Shown: positions 10,491-21,739, counted from the first letter of the stretch. The stretch is 64,000 bases of DNA from Pseudoips prasinana (GCA_951640165.1 OX621251.1:26188893-26252892), one strand, 5' to 3'. A program made the numbers and translations. Notes: generated from the letters alone by a model not told the origin.

Positions 10491-10779
10491 CAAAGAACAA
10501 CAAACTGCTCTGTAGGATAAAAGCGCGCTGTCGACGCAAGAAACGTGGTGTCCATAGGCCCTAAGTATTACCGTTATTTAGCTTAATTAATGGGGAATAC
10601 TTTTCCTTCATTGTCAAAATTTTAAATTAAACATATTCTGTTACCGGAAGTCACAAAATTTACTTATAACAGTTTACTAAGACATGGTTGTCAATTCTGT
10701 CATTAACACTACTAAACTTATTTGAATGTCATTACATCTCTCTCTAATAATGTCCTGGCGGCCAGCCATATCAGAAATT
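10491..10779. other. No recognised feature
   Basis: Mixed-composition spacer; no motif, repeat or frame beyond background. Confidence 0.3.
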
Positions 10780-11095
10780 AGCCATCTGCGCGGGACATAC
10801 TAAAGTGCACAAGTGTGTGCGCAGACACAGGAGTACTTTCTATTCCATCACTCTTATGATCCGATGGGACGCCTAGCGCCACGACCGGAAAGAGGTCAGG
10901 TACAGGACCGACGGCTTTACGTGCTCTCCGAGGCACGGGGATATAATACCGCCAACTCCCAGACTTCAGGCTGATGCTGAGAATTTTTTGCTTTTTACAT
11001 AAAAGTCCTAAAATTACCTTTGGGCTGACCCGGGATTTGAACCCAGGACCTCGTTCTCTGCGGGTGAACACGCTACCGCTAGACCAACGTGGCAG
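10780..11095 (-). repeat. SINE-4 copy (tRNA-derived, long)
   Basis: The minus strand head GTTGGTCTAGCGGTAGCGTG is a clear A box, followed by the B box GGGTTCAAATCCC. Downstream come AAAGGTAATTTTAGGACTTT, AGTCTGGGAGTTGGCGG and AAGTACTCCTGTGTCTGCGC. 61976-62160 (+) is a second copy with the same order. Head similarity to a tRNA is evident, but the body rules out a tRNA gene. Confidence 0.7.
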
Positions 11096-11282
11096 TCAAA
11101 GTCTCTCTAATATAACAGGGATGAAAAAAACAGCACATAAAAATATCAATATAGTAAATGTTTTAACAGCTCACTTTATACGAACCGAGCGAATTATTGA
11201 TCGATAGGTTCTAGCGTATCGCTCATTTTCCTTCAGTTTAACGCGCCGAAACTAGGTTGACATAACTAATTATGTCCCTGAA

Positions 11283-11570
11283 TAATATCTTGGGACATTA
11301 TTCATACACCGTCATCTGATCCCAAACTAAGCAGACTTGTACTATGAAAACCAGGTAACTGATATACTAACAACTGTATTACTACAAACATGTTCTTTCT
11401 GACTATTTACAAGCGCTTTTTTAAAGTCTACGTGAATAAAAACCTTTCTTATTTTATTTTACTACATATTATACAACTTTTCTTTTGTATATATATTCTT
11501 TTATAGATAATTACACTCCCACTCAGGACAAACAGACATGACACAAATATCTTTTCCTAAGAACTATGTT
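11283..11570 (-). repeat. SINE-2 copy interrupted by a LINE 3' fragment
   Basis: 11283-11362 is the SINE-2 tail (TTGGGACATTATTC, CATCTGATCCCAAACTAAGC) and 11468-11570 resumes at TTTTCTTTTGTATATATATT, then CACTCAGGACAAACAGACAT. Between them, about 11370-11462 carries TGACTATTTACAAGCGCTTT and CACGTAGAC-type sequence also found at 21745-21805 and 33560-33610. Confidence 0.65.
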
Positions 11571-12186
11571 ACAAAGAGATGACATAATATTAAAATTTGT
11601 TGAATTGACATTGCATAAAATCGGGGACACTATCTAAGTTATTTAGGATACCTTTAATTACCGTGACACAGTTTAAACAATAGTTTGAATAGAAAATAGG
11701 AAGCCTTCTCAGCATACCTTAGTACATTCCGAGTCTTTAATCAGTTCTTTTCTCTGGTCTATTTTAGGGGCACAAGCTCTTCTAGCAATATTATTTTCAT
11801 ACCTGATTTATTAGACTGCGCGTGTTTTAGGTTAAGCTGCTAAAAGTAGTGGAATGAGATCAAATTTAATAATAAAAACTATGATGTAAGAAGTATTAAA
11901 AAAATTTAAAGCTCCATCTGTTGGAATGGTCCGTTCTAAGTATTGACATTCCAGCCGTTGTTAGCCGTGTAGGTTTTCGGTTAGATGGCGTTAAAAGCGT
12001 CTTAAGTGCGTTAAGTCATTGTTTTTAAAACAATTAGAGCTAACCAAACGGTAACATCTTAAAACATAACTTCATTTTAATTAATCTCTATTATTTAATA
12101 AATTTTTTTAGCATGGAAAACAATCTCTTTAACATAAATGCAAGCTTTTTCTACTAGAGAAGTAATGTTACATATGCTATATTGTT
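11571..12186. other. No recognised gene
   Basis: AT-rich. The block around 11910-11995 (CTCCATCTGTTGGAATGG..TTAGATGGCGTTAAAAG) may be a short inverted-end repeat, but its limits are unclear. Confidence 0.3.
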
Positions 12187-12347
12187 GAAGTTATACTTCT
12201 TTTGGCGCGATGGAGAAAAATGATGAGAGTGAATTTTTACGATGCGCGCGCACACCGACACCAAAAAATTTTACAGCATCACGTTAGTTATAGGTGGTAT
12301 GAAAATTGATAACTATGTTCAAGTTGTATATTAAGAAGTATAACTTC
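12187..12347. mobile_element. Short MITE with 14-15-bp inverted ends
   Basis: GAAGTTATACTTCTT at 12187 is inverted as AAGAAGTATAACTTC at 12333-12347, enclosing about 130 bp that includes GGCGCGATGGAGAAAAATGA and GATGCGCGCGCACACCGACA. The conspicuous CpG-rich core is unlike its AT-rich surroundings. No coding frame. Confidence 0.6.
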
Positions 12348-12480
12348 TAACGCGTGTACATAAGTACACACAAGTTTTTTTTATTATATATCATAGAACT
12401 ACATTCTTATGTTTTCCTTAATACGTAATGAATATATTAAATTTTCTCATATTTAAGTGAACTATATGCCTTATACTGCC

Positions 12481-15250
12481 ACTGCGGTCCGACGAGAAGA
12501 TAACCAAACTGGAGGAAGAATTGAGCAGGTTACATTGGGTTATTGTAGGAATATCTGAAGTCCGGAGAGAGGGGGACGACTCGGTAATACTAAAATCCGG
12601 AAACCTGCTCTATTACCGGGAGGTTTACCAACTATCACAAGGTGGTGTCGGGTTCATTGTCCACAAGTCCCTCGTGAACAACCTAGTGAAATACGAGAGT
12701 GAGTCGACGAGGGTTGCGTACCTTATACTCAGAATCACCAAGCGGTATTCGTTGAAGGTACAGGTATACGCACCCACTTCGACGCACTCCGAAGATGAAG
12801 TCGAGATTATGTATGAGGACATCCCAAGACCCATACATACCTCTAACACCTATTTCACTGTGGTCATGGGGGTCATTAACGCGAAGCTGGGCAAACGATT
12901 CGGTAATGAGCTGAGAGTGGAGCAATTTGGAACTGGAGACCGGAGCCTCCGAGGCCAAATATTGGCCGACTTCATGGAGAAGGAGGGACTCTTTATGATG
13001 AATTCCTTCTTCAGGAAGCCGAATCACCGCAAATGGTCCTGGGTGAGCCCCGATGGTATCATTAAAATGAGATAGACTTTATCTTGTCTACGAGACGACA
13101 GATGTTCAATGATGTCTCCGTGATCAATGCGGTTAAAACCGGGAGCGATCACAGACTGGTCAGAGGCTCAATGAACCTTAATGTCAAACTCCAGAGGTCC
13201 CGACTGATAAAGTCTACGCTCCGACATTTACCTATCCACGTCCAAAACCCCGAACCATTTGAGCTCGAACTGCAAAACCGTTTCGAATGCCAAGCAGACT
13301 GCGAGGAATCATACTATGACAGGCTCGTAGAAGCTGTCCATACGACTAGGTCTAAGGTCTTTAAGACCCGTCGTACAAACAGAACCAAAAAGATCTCTGA
13401 CTTTACCCTGCAACTTATGGAAAAAAGATGGAAAATGGTTCTGACATCCTCCGATGATGCTACCAGATATTGGCAGCTAAACAGACAGATCTCAAAGTCT
13501 TTGACTCGCGACACGCCATCGAGCGAAACAAAGGCTCTAAAGTGTTCGCAAGAGACCTGTCTGTTGGACAGAGCCAACTGACGAAGCTGAAGACTGAGTA
13601 TGGTAGAATCATCACGTCTAAACCTGAGTTGCTGGGAGAGATCGAGAAGTTCTACGGACAGTTATATACGACAACACAACCACCTATCAAAAGTCATGTC
13701 TCAGATCCCAGAACACGACTAATCCGACATTACACCGAAAACATCCCGGACGTCAGCCTGTACGAGATTAGAATGGCTCTCAGACAACTCAAGAACAACA
13801 AGGCGCCTGGTAATGATGGAGTTACAGCAGAGCTTCTGAAGACGGGCCCTTCAGCGGTTATTTAACTCCGTCATACTAGATAGTCCACCGCCACAAGTAT
13901 GGCACAGAAGTGTGGTGGTGCTCTTCTTCAAAAAGGGCGATAAAACCCTATTGAAGAATTATAGACCCATCACACTGCTGAGCCATGTTTACAAGTTGTT
14001 TTCGAGGGTCGTTACCAACCGCCTCGCGCGCAGGTTTGACGACTTCCAGCCTCCCGAACAAGCCGGTTTCCGAAAAGGTTTTAGCACCATAGACCACATA
14101 CATACGCTGCGGCAAGTTATACAGAAGACTGAAGAGTATAACAAGCCACTGTGCTTAGCTTTGTGGACTATGAGGAAGCCTTTGATTTTATCGAAACATG
14201 GGCCGTGCTGAGGTCTCCCATAAGGTGCCAAATCGACTACCGGTATATCGAGGTGATAAAGTGTTTGTATGAAAACGTCACTATGTCAGTGCGACTTCAG
14301 GACCAGAACTCGAAACCTATCCACTTGTAGAGAGGTGTGAGACAGGGAGATGTTATATCTCCGAAACTGTTCACCGCTGCATTGGAAGACGTCTTCAAGC
14401 TTCTGGACTGGAAAGGCTTTGGCATCAATGTCAATGGCAAGTACATCACTCACCTTCGATTTGCCGATGATATAGTAGTCATGGCTGAGACCCTGGAAGA
14501 CCTCGATACAATGCTCGATGACCTCAGCAGAGTCCCTCAACAAGTGGGTCTGAAAATGAACATAGATAAGACGAAAATGATGTCAAACGTCCAAGTTGCA
14601 CCCACTCAATTGAAAGTTGGTGACTCTGCACTCGAAGTTGTAGAGAACTATATTTACCTAGGACAGACCATCCAACTAGGTAGGTCTAACTTCGAGAAGG
14701 AGGTCAATGGTAGAATCCAACTCGGCTGGGCAGCGTTCGGGAAGCTACGTAACATCTTCTCGTCCAAAGTACCGCAGTGTCTCAAGTCAAAAGTCTTCGA
14801 CCAGTGTGTGGTGCCAGTGATGACATATGGAACAGAGACGTGGTCGCTCACTATGGGCCCTATTAGAAGGCTCAAGGTCACCCAAAGAGCAATGGAGAGG
14901 GCTATGCTCGGAGTTTCCCTGCGGGATCGAATCAGAAATGTCGAATTCCGCAGGCGAACTAAAGTCACCGACATAGCCCGAAGAATTGCAAAACTGAAGT
15001 GGCAGTGGGCGGGGCACATAGCTCGTAGATCCGACGGCCGTCGGGGCAGAAAGGTTCTCGAGTGGCGACCACGGACCGGAAGACGCAGCGTGGGCAGGCC
15101 CCCTATAAGATGGACCGATGATCTTGTGCGGGTCGCTGGAAACTGCTGGATGCAAATAGCGCAAGACCGGCAATTGTGGAGATCTTTGGGGGAGGCCTTT
15201 GTCCAGCAGTGGACGTCTTTCGGCTTATATGATGATGATGAGGATGATAT
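12481..15250 (+). mobile_element. RTE-type LINE, 5'-truncated, about 2.8 kb
   Basis: Carries an apurinic-like endonuclease followed by a reverse transcriptase and the RTE-specific C-terminal block, ending CGGCTTATATGATGATGATG in an ATG/TGA-type simple repeat rather than poly(A), which is typical of RTE elements. The N-terminal start of the endonuclease is absent and the reading frame is broken in several places. It is the master-like copy for the shorter fragments at 4495, 10377, 23706, 48546 and 51047. Confidence 0.9.
12521..13581 (+). pseudogene. RTE endonuclease domain (broken)
   Basis: Motifs in order: GISEVRR (Mg-binding E), a GGVGFIVHKS strand, VYAPTSTHSEDE, VVMGVINAKLGKR where family members usually have GDFNAxLG so the catalytic Asp/Asn context is damaged, WSWVSPDG, and TGSDHRLVRG (catalytic His). 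The enzyme would nick target DNA to prime reverse transcription. A stop and frame change at about 13073 separates the first 184 codons from the SDH motif, and a second frame change follows near 13565. It leads into the linker upstream of the RT. Confidence 0.85.
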
Positions 15251-15269
15251 GCCTTTTATAGTTTATTAA
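13590..15269 (+). pseudogene. RTE reverse transcriptase (broken)
   Basis: Visible RT blocks: NNKAPGNDGVTAELLK; VVLFFKKGDKTLLKNYRPI (fingers); EQAGFRKGFSTIDHI; FVDYEEAFDF in a shifted frame near 14160 (first catalytic Asp); RGVRQGDVISP at 14332; HLRFADDIVVMA at 14448 (catalytic Asp pair); then YIYLGQTI, QWAGHIARRSDGRRGR and RPPIRWTDDLVRVAG. Breaks: TAA near 13863, a frameshift near 14155, and TAG just before RGVRQG. From 14337 onward a 310-codon frame is intact, but the domain as a whole cannot be translated. The catalytic FADD is preserved, suggesting moderate age. Confidence 0.9.
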
Positions 15270-16671
15270 TTAGGAAAGACGAAGGACGAAGATTATTATT
15301 AGTAAAATATTAGTCTAATTAAATGTTAACAAAATAACTAAGAGATCTATATTAACTTATGAACATGCATAACTAACTAAATTGGAAAGAAAAACTAAAA
15401 AAGAAGAAAAATTTTATCAACTATATAAAAGATAATTAACTACATATTGCGTCGTAGTATTCCTCCAAAACGAAGACCAAAGAAAACGTACCCAGAACAC
15501 TGGCCGCATTACCTTATATTATTTTCAGACACAAATCTTTTAACCGTACATCCCTATAAACGTCTAGTAGATTTGGAGAATCAACATTCATAGAAGATGT
15601 ACGGGATTATTCATATAAGCGTTTTGTTTTTTAATATGAAGCTCAGAATTGTAAACATACCCGAGCACGTAGGAATGCATATGAAACGGCTGACAGAATA
15701 ACAAGTCTAGCAGAATGTCTGGAAGAACCTGTATCAATTACTCTCCTTGGCATATAAAAATATGCATTGTGAGTTTAAAAAGAAAAGCAAAGGAGTAAAC
15801 TGGTAAGAATGTTTTAATAAAAACAAAATGTCGGCAAATTGATTACTGCTTGAAATGAAATGGTTAAAAGTAAAATGACGGACATTTACCGTCATTTTAA
15901 TATTCCAATATTATTAACATCATATACAATGCGTTGTTAAAATGTGGTAGTTTTATGAATCTGTGTTCTATTCTACCAGAATGGATATCTAGACTAGTTT
16001 AAATATAGGTTGCTTAAATTTTATGCTCGAATATATAAGAAACGTCAAATGTAACCTATGTCGTGATTTATTTTAACATTAAAGTGTTTTTTTTTTAATA
16101 AATGGCTTTATATCTCCGGTGATTGTGAATAAATTTTGATAATTCTGTTTTTTTCGACAAGAAATTGTTTTGTAATATAAATTTATTAAACTCATATACT
16201 TGTCTAAAAAGAATCTTTAACCGTAAAAAAAATTAATATTTTTATTTACGATTAACTGTCGCTTGTATGAAAGTTATTTAATTTAAAACAGTATATGTTC
16301 ATTAGTATTTATTAATTTGAATGAGCGTTATGTTAATTTAAATGATACGCACTTTAGTCTAGATCGCGATTAACTGTTATTGTTACGTTCGGACTTTGAA
16401 CCCTACTACCAGTACTTGTTAGACTTGTTTTTGGAATGTTCTAGATAATACCAGAAAAAGGATAGCTGACGAAACTAAATACATACTAAATTCTTAATGC
16501 AAAAATTGACATTAGATGTTTCCAGAATAATAGATGGTACGAGTTTACGAATGAAAATAAAGGGATAGGCGAAGGCAAGTACAGAAGCATTACAATTGAT
16601 TTCTCAGATATGTGTTCTCGAAACAAACAATGGCTTACGATTTTTTTTAAATTGGAACACGTTAGGATATT
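15270..16671. other. No gene recognised, AT-rich
   Basis: 1.4 kb with stops in all frames. A small hairpin at about 15874-15900 (AAAATGACGG..CCGTCATTTT) is the only structure noticed. It could be intronic or intergenic. Confidence 0.35.
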
Positions 16672-17069
16672 CAACATGTAATGTAATTAACGCACACCCT
16701 CAAAAACCTCAATTAGAATATTATGTTGTTATCATAATACATACACTGAATTTATAATTTAACATGTATATATATGCATTGTTATTTACTTAATTAGTTT
16801 CTAAGAATAAAGTTTATTTTTCTTTATCTTGTATTGAATGATGGAATTTGTATGAGTACAAATAAAACTGCGATACCAAAATCTTATTACATTGATTTAG
16901 CGTCCATTTCAATTTATTTTGACTGTACAGGGTCAATATGACAATAATTTCCGTAGTTTTAATTAGTTTGGAATAAAAAATGACCTATATTAAAAATGAT
17001 ATAAATCCATTCAGTAAACGATTCTGAAGAAACTATTTTCAGGATGTGCGTTAATTAAGTTACATGTTG
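16672..17069. mobile_element. Candidate MITE, 398 bp, about 28-bp TIRs
   Basis: Left CAACATGTAATGTAATTAAC then GCACACCCT; right end reversed CAACATGTAACTTAATTAAC then GCACATCCT. Flanks read TATT on both sides (16667-16671 and 17070-17073), which may be a target duplication. The inside is AT-rich and non-coding. I see no second copy in the window. Confidence 0.55.
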
Positions 17070-17159
17070 TATTGTATAATTTCAATTCATGGCGAATTAA
17101 GAAGAAGAACTAAAGTGGAAAACTGAAAAAGTGCAAATGATCAGTGACAGTAAACAGTG

Positions 17160-17436
17160 TCAAGAGTTCTCTACAAAGTGAGGAGTGGGCCGTGTACGTT
17201 GGTACTTTGGCATTGGCAATGCTAGTCACGGGAACTCTGAAGTGCGCTGCGGGTGGACACTAGAAGAGAGCCCAGTCATCGTGACTCTGAGCGAGTGTTC
17301 CATGATCTTAGTGGTGAACCAACTGTCACTGTCGACGACAATAAAAGTTCCTGGTTTCTTTTCCAATCCCCTGACACATCGCTCGCCATATTATTATATT
17401 ATACCTTGTCTTCACACGACTCGTCCTGCGTACAGT
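17160..17436 (+). other. Candidate host exon (low confidence)
   Basis: This stretch has normal base composition, unlike the AT-rich flanks, and ends at a good donor-like ACA|GTAAGTG (17435-17443). All three frames are unusually open: one reads SEEWAVYVGTLALAMLVTG (hydrophobic, signal-like) to a stop at 17260, and another reads DLSGEPTVTVDDNKSSWFLF and on to SSHDSSC before the donor. A one-base shift would be needed to join them. No family recognised; it may be a decayed exon or chance. Confidence 0.25.
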
Positions 17437-17495
17437 AAGTGATAAAATTTGACTTGAATAGAAATACCTAAGTTCGTAGTATATGTACATATATA

Positions 17496-17975
17496 TCCTG
17501 GGACATTATTTATCCCATACTAAGCAGAGCTTGTACTATGGAAACCAGATAACTGATATACTACATATACTACTTTTCTTTTGTAAATACATACTTATAT
17601 AGATAATTAACACCCAAGGATAAACAGACATGTTCAATGCACACTAATATCTGTCCTGGGGCTCTACCGACTAAGTCGCCGAACATCGATTTCTTAAATG
17701 GCGTTCAAATAAATAAAGGTTAAAAAGGTTAAAAATAAATGTTAAAAATCGATCGTTAAATCGGCACATGTGACGTCATAAATGGTCCGGAATCGATTGT
17801 CAACATTGAACCCGATTAAACGATTGATTAAGTCATTTTAAACCTTTATTCATTTGAACACCATTTAAGAAATCGATGTTCGACGACTTAGCTGGTAGAG
17901 CCTCTAGGTGGGAATCGAACTCACGACATCCGGCGTGAAAAGCAAGCATTTGCCAACCATGCCGATAGGCCCGTT
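17496..17975 (-). repeat. SINE-2 copy split by MITE-2
   Basis: 17496-17659 is the tail and body (CCTGGGACATTATTTA, AAGCAGAGCTTGTACTATGG, ATACATACTTATATAG, CAGACATGTTCA). 17903-17975 is the head with GTGGGAATCGAACTCACGAC and AGCAAGCATTTGCCAACCAT. Reading the two halves together gives the normal SINE-2 order, so the MITE came later. Confidence 0.85.
17660..17902. mobile_element. MITE-2 (copy 1), about 60-bp TIRs
   Basis: Ends: GGCTCTACCGACTAAGTCGC at the left and GGCTCTACCAGCTAAGTCGT read from the right, both continuing CGAACATCGATTTCTTAAAT and further. The core holds GTGACGTCATAAATGGTCCG. A related copy with a rearranged left arm is at 62828-63090. No coding capacity; the target duplication is ambiguous (TCCTGG / TCTAGG). 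Confidence 0.8.
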
Positions 17976-17999
17976 TTAATCAATCAGATTTTTTAAGTA

Positions 18000-18240
18000 A
18001 TATTCTGGGACATTATTCACACACGGCCATCTGATCCCAAACTAAGCAGAGCGTGTACTTTAGAATCGAGATAACTGATATACTGTTTTGTAAATACATA
18101 TCTACATATATCGATAATTACACCGGACTCAGGACAAACAGACATGTTCATTCACACAAATATCTGTCCTGGGTGGGAATGGAACCCACGACCTGCGGCA
18201 TGAATGGCAAGTGCCAACCACGCCAACCTACGGCCCGTTA
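18000..18240 (-). repeat. SINE-2 copy, near full length
   Basis: From TTCTGGGACATTATTCACAC through CATCTGATCCCAAACTAAGC, CAGGACAAACAGACATGTTC and GTGGGAATGGAACCCACGAC (B box with one change) to the ACGGCCCGTTA end. It lies 25 bp from the split copy, in the same orientation. Confidence 0.85.
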
Positions 18241-18654
18241 ATAAATACGATTAACGTTGAAGAGGTTTCGTAACCAGTTCGAATTTTAAATCATTTCCAC
18301 TGCAATAAAATATTAATAATGCTCCTGGCCTTTTCGTTATAAGCGTTTTTGTTTTTTTCTGTCTAGCATATACTCGTAGAACCCGAAACATTTCCGTATT
18401 TTGATTTTGTTTTAATTTCGTAGAATAAGTATTCATTTTGTTTTAATTTTTGTGGAATTAGTATCGGTATGAATAAATAATGATTGGATACAAAAATAGT
18501 CATTATTTCAATTATTATTCCGTGGCCATGTATTGAAAAAACCAGTAGTCATGTAATTTTGACACCGAATAGGACTGTTATTAGTATCTATAAAATTATT
18601 TTTAAGTCTAGTCTAGTCCCTACACTTAACGCTAATTTTATAGATGAATATTAA

Positions 18655-18765
18655 GAGAAGCGATAAATACAAAGAATTTTTCTTTCATCAATAATCATAG
18701 TATTTTTTTTGTTGTCCATAATACAACAAAAAAAATTAAAAAAATTCTTTGTATTTATGTATTCT
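18655..18765. repeat. Imperfect inverted repeat, about 100 bp
   Basis: ATAAATACAAAGAATTTTT (18663-18681) pairs with AAAAATTCTTTGTATTTAT (18740-18758), and an inner TTTTTTTGTTGT pairs with ACAACAAAAAAA around CCATA. Could be a tiny MITE or a fold-back; no target duplication fixed. Confidence 0.5.
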
Positions 18766-19039
18766 TCGCAGTGGGATAATTAAATATAATAATGGACTAG
18801 TATTTCCTGTAATCTATCTGTCCTTTTTTTACTTGCTTATATATTTTTTTTTATTTTGATAGGTATCCAGTCGAACTCTTTGCGGATATCTTACTAATTG
18901 GGCATTAATCAAGAGACTGCCATCTGACCTCGAAACATATAGGGTACGGCCTGGACGCAGCTTCTATATCGGCTATGAGGTTGTATTTTCAATACACTGT
19001 AAACCTATAATAAACTAATCTCTACTTAGTGTGTAGTTG

Positions 19040-19365
19040 TACTTAGTTGTGAGAAGTGTCCTCTACTGCGGCCACTTACAATCAGCTCCGGGAAGACAGC
19101 GATCTGTTTGTGGCGCAGTCGCTGTGCCGGACTGGCAGGAGTCGGCAATAGGGGAGGGCAATCCTAAGCCCTCCCAGGGTACGTGTCCCGACCATCTGAG
19201 ACATGGCGCAAAAGAGGGGCAGAGGAGCAGCATACCCGCGTTCCCGGGGCTCCTCCCATCAGGCGTCAAGAGAAGTCCACGGCAGGTAGGTTTAGTCGGT
19301 GCGAGTCCGACATACCCACCCGCAGGCACTTTTTGCGGGTGGCATGCGTAGGCATTCCCCCTGCC
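19040..19365 (+). repeat. Dispersed repeat Z, longest copy
   Basis: GC-rich block within AT-rich DNA: GGGGAGGGCAATCCTAAGCC, GCATACCCGCGTTCCCGGGG, GTCAAGAGAAGTCCACGGCA, ACCCACCCGCAGGCAC. Related pieces at 4280-4350 (+) and 26140-26285 (-). Several overlapping frames here, such as 19037-19351, are by-products of high GC and show no protein motif. Likely part of a LINE 3' region. Confidence 0.6.
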
Positions 19366-19881
19366 TAATCAGAAAAAAAAAGTTGTACTTAGTTCACCTA
19401 CCTACTTTTAATCCTCCTCAAGGTCGACTGGGAGAAAATGCCTATGGCATTAAGTCCACCTCTGTAGAACTCTGTGCATAATATTTTTGAAATAAAAAAA
19501 TATCTACATGTGTCTAAATACTGGTCCCGCTGGATACATTTAGCTCTCTATATAAAAGAATTCAACGCGCTGCATGAGTTGGAAAACTCATTGAAAAAAA
19601 TATTATGGGCTGCATGGGTTGGAAAACTTATTTAAAAGACTTCAACGCGCTACATTACTCTGAAAACTCATATAAAGATACCTATTTTTTATACCTAGAA
19701 ATTAACCTCTTCGGGTTTTTACCCGTGTAACTATTTGTTTTGCCGACGTAGATAATTTGTTTTGTTTCTTCCCGCGAGATTCAAACCTGCACCATCAACC
19801 AATATATAATAATAATAATATTTATTTCACAAAAATATACAACATACAGAATTTACAAAAACCAGGTTTGATATTATAATA
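19366..19881. other. No gene; short local duplications
   Basis: Around 19545-19680 the phrase TTCAACGCGCTGCAT..TTGGAAAACTCAT recurs two to three times with 40-80 bp spacing, and resembles an eroded tandem repeat. The end (19805-19870) has an (ATA)n run into TTTATTTCACAAAAATATAC, as at a minus-strand LINE 3' end. Confidence 0.4.
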
Positions 19882-21162
19882 GATCTTTACCTATGAAATT
19901 GCCGTTTTGTATGAAAAAATTTAAACGAATTTTTTTCATGAATTTTTTTATTTGTATTAATCGAAGTAATCACCCATGCAATCAATGCATCTTTGCCATC
20001 GCAGTGGCAGTTTATTGATGCCCTTCTTAAAGAAATCAGCTGGACGGGAGGCAACAAATTCTTCAAAGGCATTTTGTACTGCCTCTCGGGTATTGAATTT
20101 TTTTCCCGCCAAGAAGTTATCCAAATTCTGGAAAAAGTAGTAGTCTGTAGGCGCAAGGTCTGGTGAGTAGGGCGGATGACGGAGAGCTTCCAACCCCAGT
20201 TCTTGCAACTTGGAGACCGTCTGCTGTGCAGTATGAGGTCGCGCGTTGTCGTGCAGGAGCAGCGGAGACGAGCGATTGACCAATGCTGGTTGGAGATGCG
20301 CCAGCTTCTCCATCATTGTGCTCAGTTCTTCACAGTACACATCTGCAGTAATGCTCACCCCGTTTGGTAAGAAGCTGTGATGAATCACACCGGCGCTAGA
20401 CCACCAAACAGTGACCATCACTTTTCTAGGGGTAAGTTTTCGTTTAGGGCATTGTTTAGGTGCTGAACCAGGATCCAACCAACTTGCTGAGCGCTTGCGG
20501 TTATCAAACAGAATCCATTTTTCATCGCAGGTAACAATGCGGTTCAAAATTCCTTCATTTGTGTGTCTGTTGAGCAGTGCAAGGCACGTCTCGACGCGTA
20601 CTTCGCGCTGGCGATCATTGAGTTCGTGGGGCACCCATTTGTCAAGCTTTTTTACCTTGCCAATTTGACGCAAATGGACCAATATTGTTTTGACGCTAAC
20701 GTCGAAAGCTGCTGCTAATTCAGCCGTAGATTGTGTATCATCAGCTTCCACAACCGCCTTTAATTCGTCATTGTCGACCAAAGTCTTCGGACGACCGCGA
20801 GGTTCATTTTTCAGGTCAAATTTCCAGAACGGAAGCGAGCAAACCAATAACAGGTGGTGCGTTGGTTTGTAGTGTTAGCTCCGTAAACGTCGTTGATGTT
20901 GCGTGCCGCTTGTGCCGCGTTGCTGCCACGACGGTACTCATATTCCATAATTACTCGAATTTTTAACGTATCCATGATGACGAAAAAGATTGAAATGCGA
21001 TGAAAATGTAACACTAATCAATAAAGAAATGACTACTTTTGGAAAAAAGAATCCATGTTTTTAAAATAAAATTAATTTGAAATTAGAATTCTTAGCCAAA
21101 CAAAAATTATTTTGATTTGAAATGGCCAGTACTGCAGAACGGCAATTTCATAGGTAAAGACC
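19882..21162 (-). mobile_element. mariner element, nearly intact, with TIRs and TA target sites
   Basis: The 1281-bp element is bounded by TA (19880-19881) and TA (21163-21164). Its ends are inverted: left ATCTTTACCTATGAAATTGC, right reversed GTCTTTACCTATGAAATTGC, continuing CGTT and differing at two or three positions over about 28 bp. Such tight ends and a single lesion in the gene indicate fairly recent transposition. Confidence 0.92.
19957..20975 (-). pseudogene. cecropia-like mariner transposase with one frameshift
   Basis: Starts MDTLKIRVIMEYEYRRGSNA at 20975 and ends MGDYFD at 19957, about 340 codons as in the family. N-terminal HTH segments: AARNINDVYG and, after the break, AAFDVSVKTILVHLRQIGKV; then WVPHEL. 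Catalytic residues: VTCDEKWILFDN (D), LLHDNARPHTA (D) and YSPDLAPTDYYFF (D, 34 residues on), giving DD34D. The only lesion seen is at about 20815-20820, where FRSGN should run into FDLKNEPRGRPK but one T is missing. The type resembles the mariner fused into primate SETMAR. It is disabled, yet its ends could still be mobilised by a sister copy. Confidence 0.93.
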
Positions 21163-21411
21163 TAATATATAGAGGGTGCCTGTTCGACTACTGCTGTAAG
21201 ACTAAGTTTATGAGTTCTAGATTTTGAGTTTAGAATTATACTTTTTACTGAGGAAAATGCTATAAATTTTAAAGCATTTGTTGTCAAAGGGTTTAATAAA
21301 AAAATAGTTTGACTTGAGTTTCCGAAAACCGTTGATTGTAGTTAGTTTTGGTGGGTATCACGTTACAACGGAGTGTAGGTATTCATGGTGAGATGAATGA
21401 AATGAATTATT

Positions 21412-21590
21412 GACTGCACGTGTGGTGCACTAGCTAAGACAGTCGCCTTGCCTCGTCCCGGGTTCGATTCCCTCGCCGGACAACTATTTATGTGACCCAT
21501 AAATAGTTCTACGGGGTCTAGATGTAATATTTGTCCATCTATTATATATTTGTAAAGTACCCCGCGACACAAGGATTAGATTAAGAAATG
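21412..21590 (+). repeat. SINE-3 copy, plus orientation
   Basis: CTGCACGTGTGGTGCACTAG head, AAGACAGTCGCCTTG, GGGTTCGATTCCC B box, ACAACTATTTATGTG body, and GTAAAGTACCCCGCGACAC end. It is the inverse of 8505-8672. Confidence 0.75.
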
Positions 21591-21739
21591 CAGGAGTTGT
21601 CATAAAAAAAATAACTGTTATTGAAACTCAAGCAGTATAATTCTCCCTTGTCTGCGTAAAAATACGTATACTATATCCAATATATAATCAACTGGGGAAC
21701 TAGAAACTGTTACTAAAAATAATTATGTATACTTAACTA

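Noticed and set aside
14286..15173. Long minus-strand frames opposite the RTE
   Set aside because: Shadows of the coding strand; no motifs.
19037..19368. Overlapping 60-104-codon frames as a gene
   Set aside because: GC-rich dispersed repeat also found at 4280 and 26140; no protein motif.
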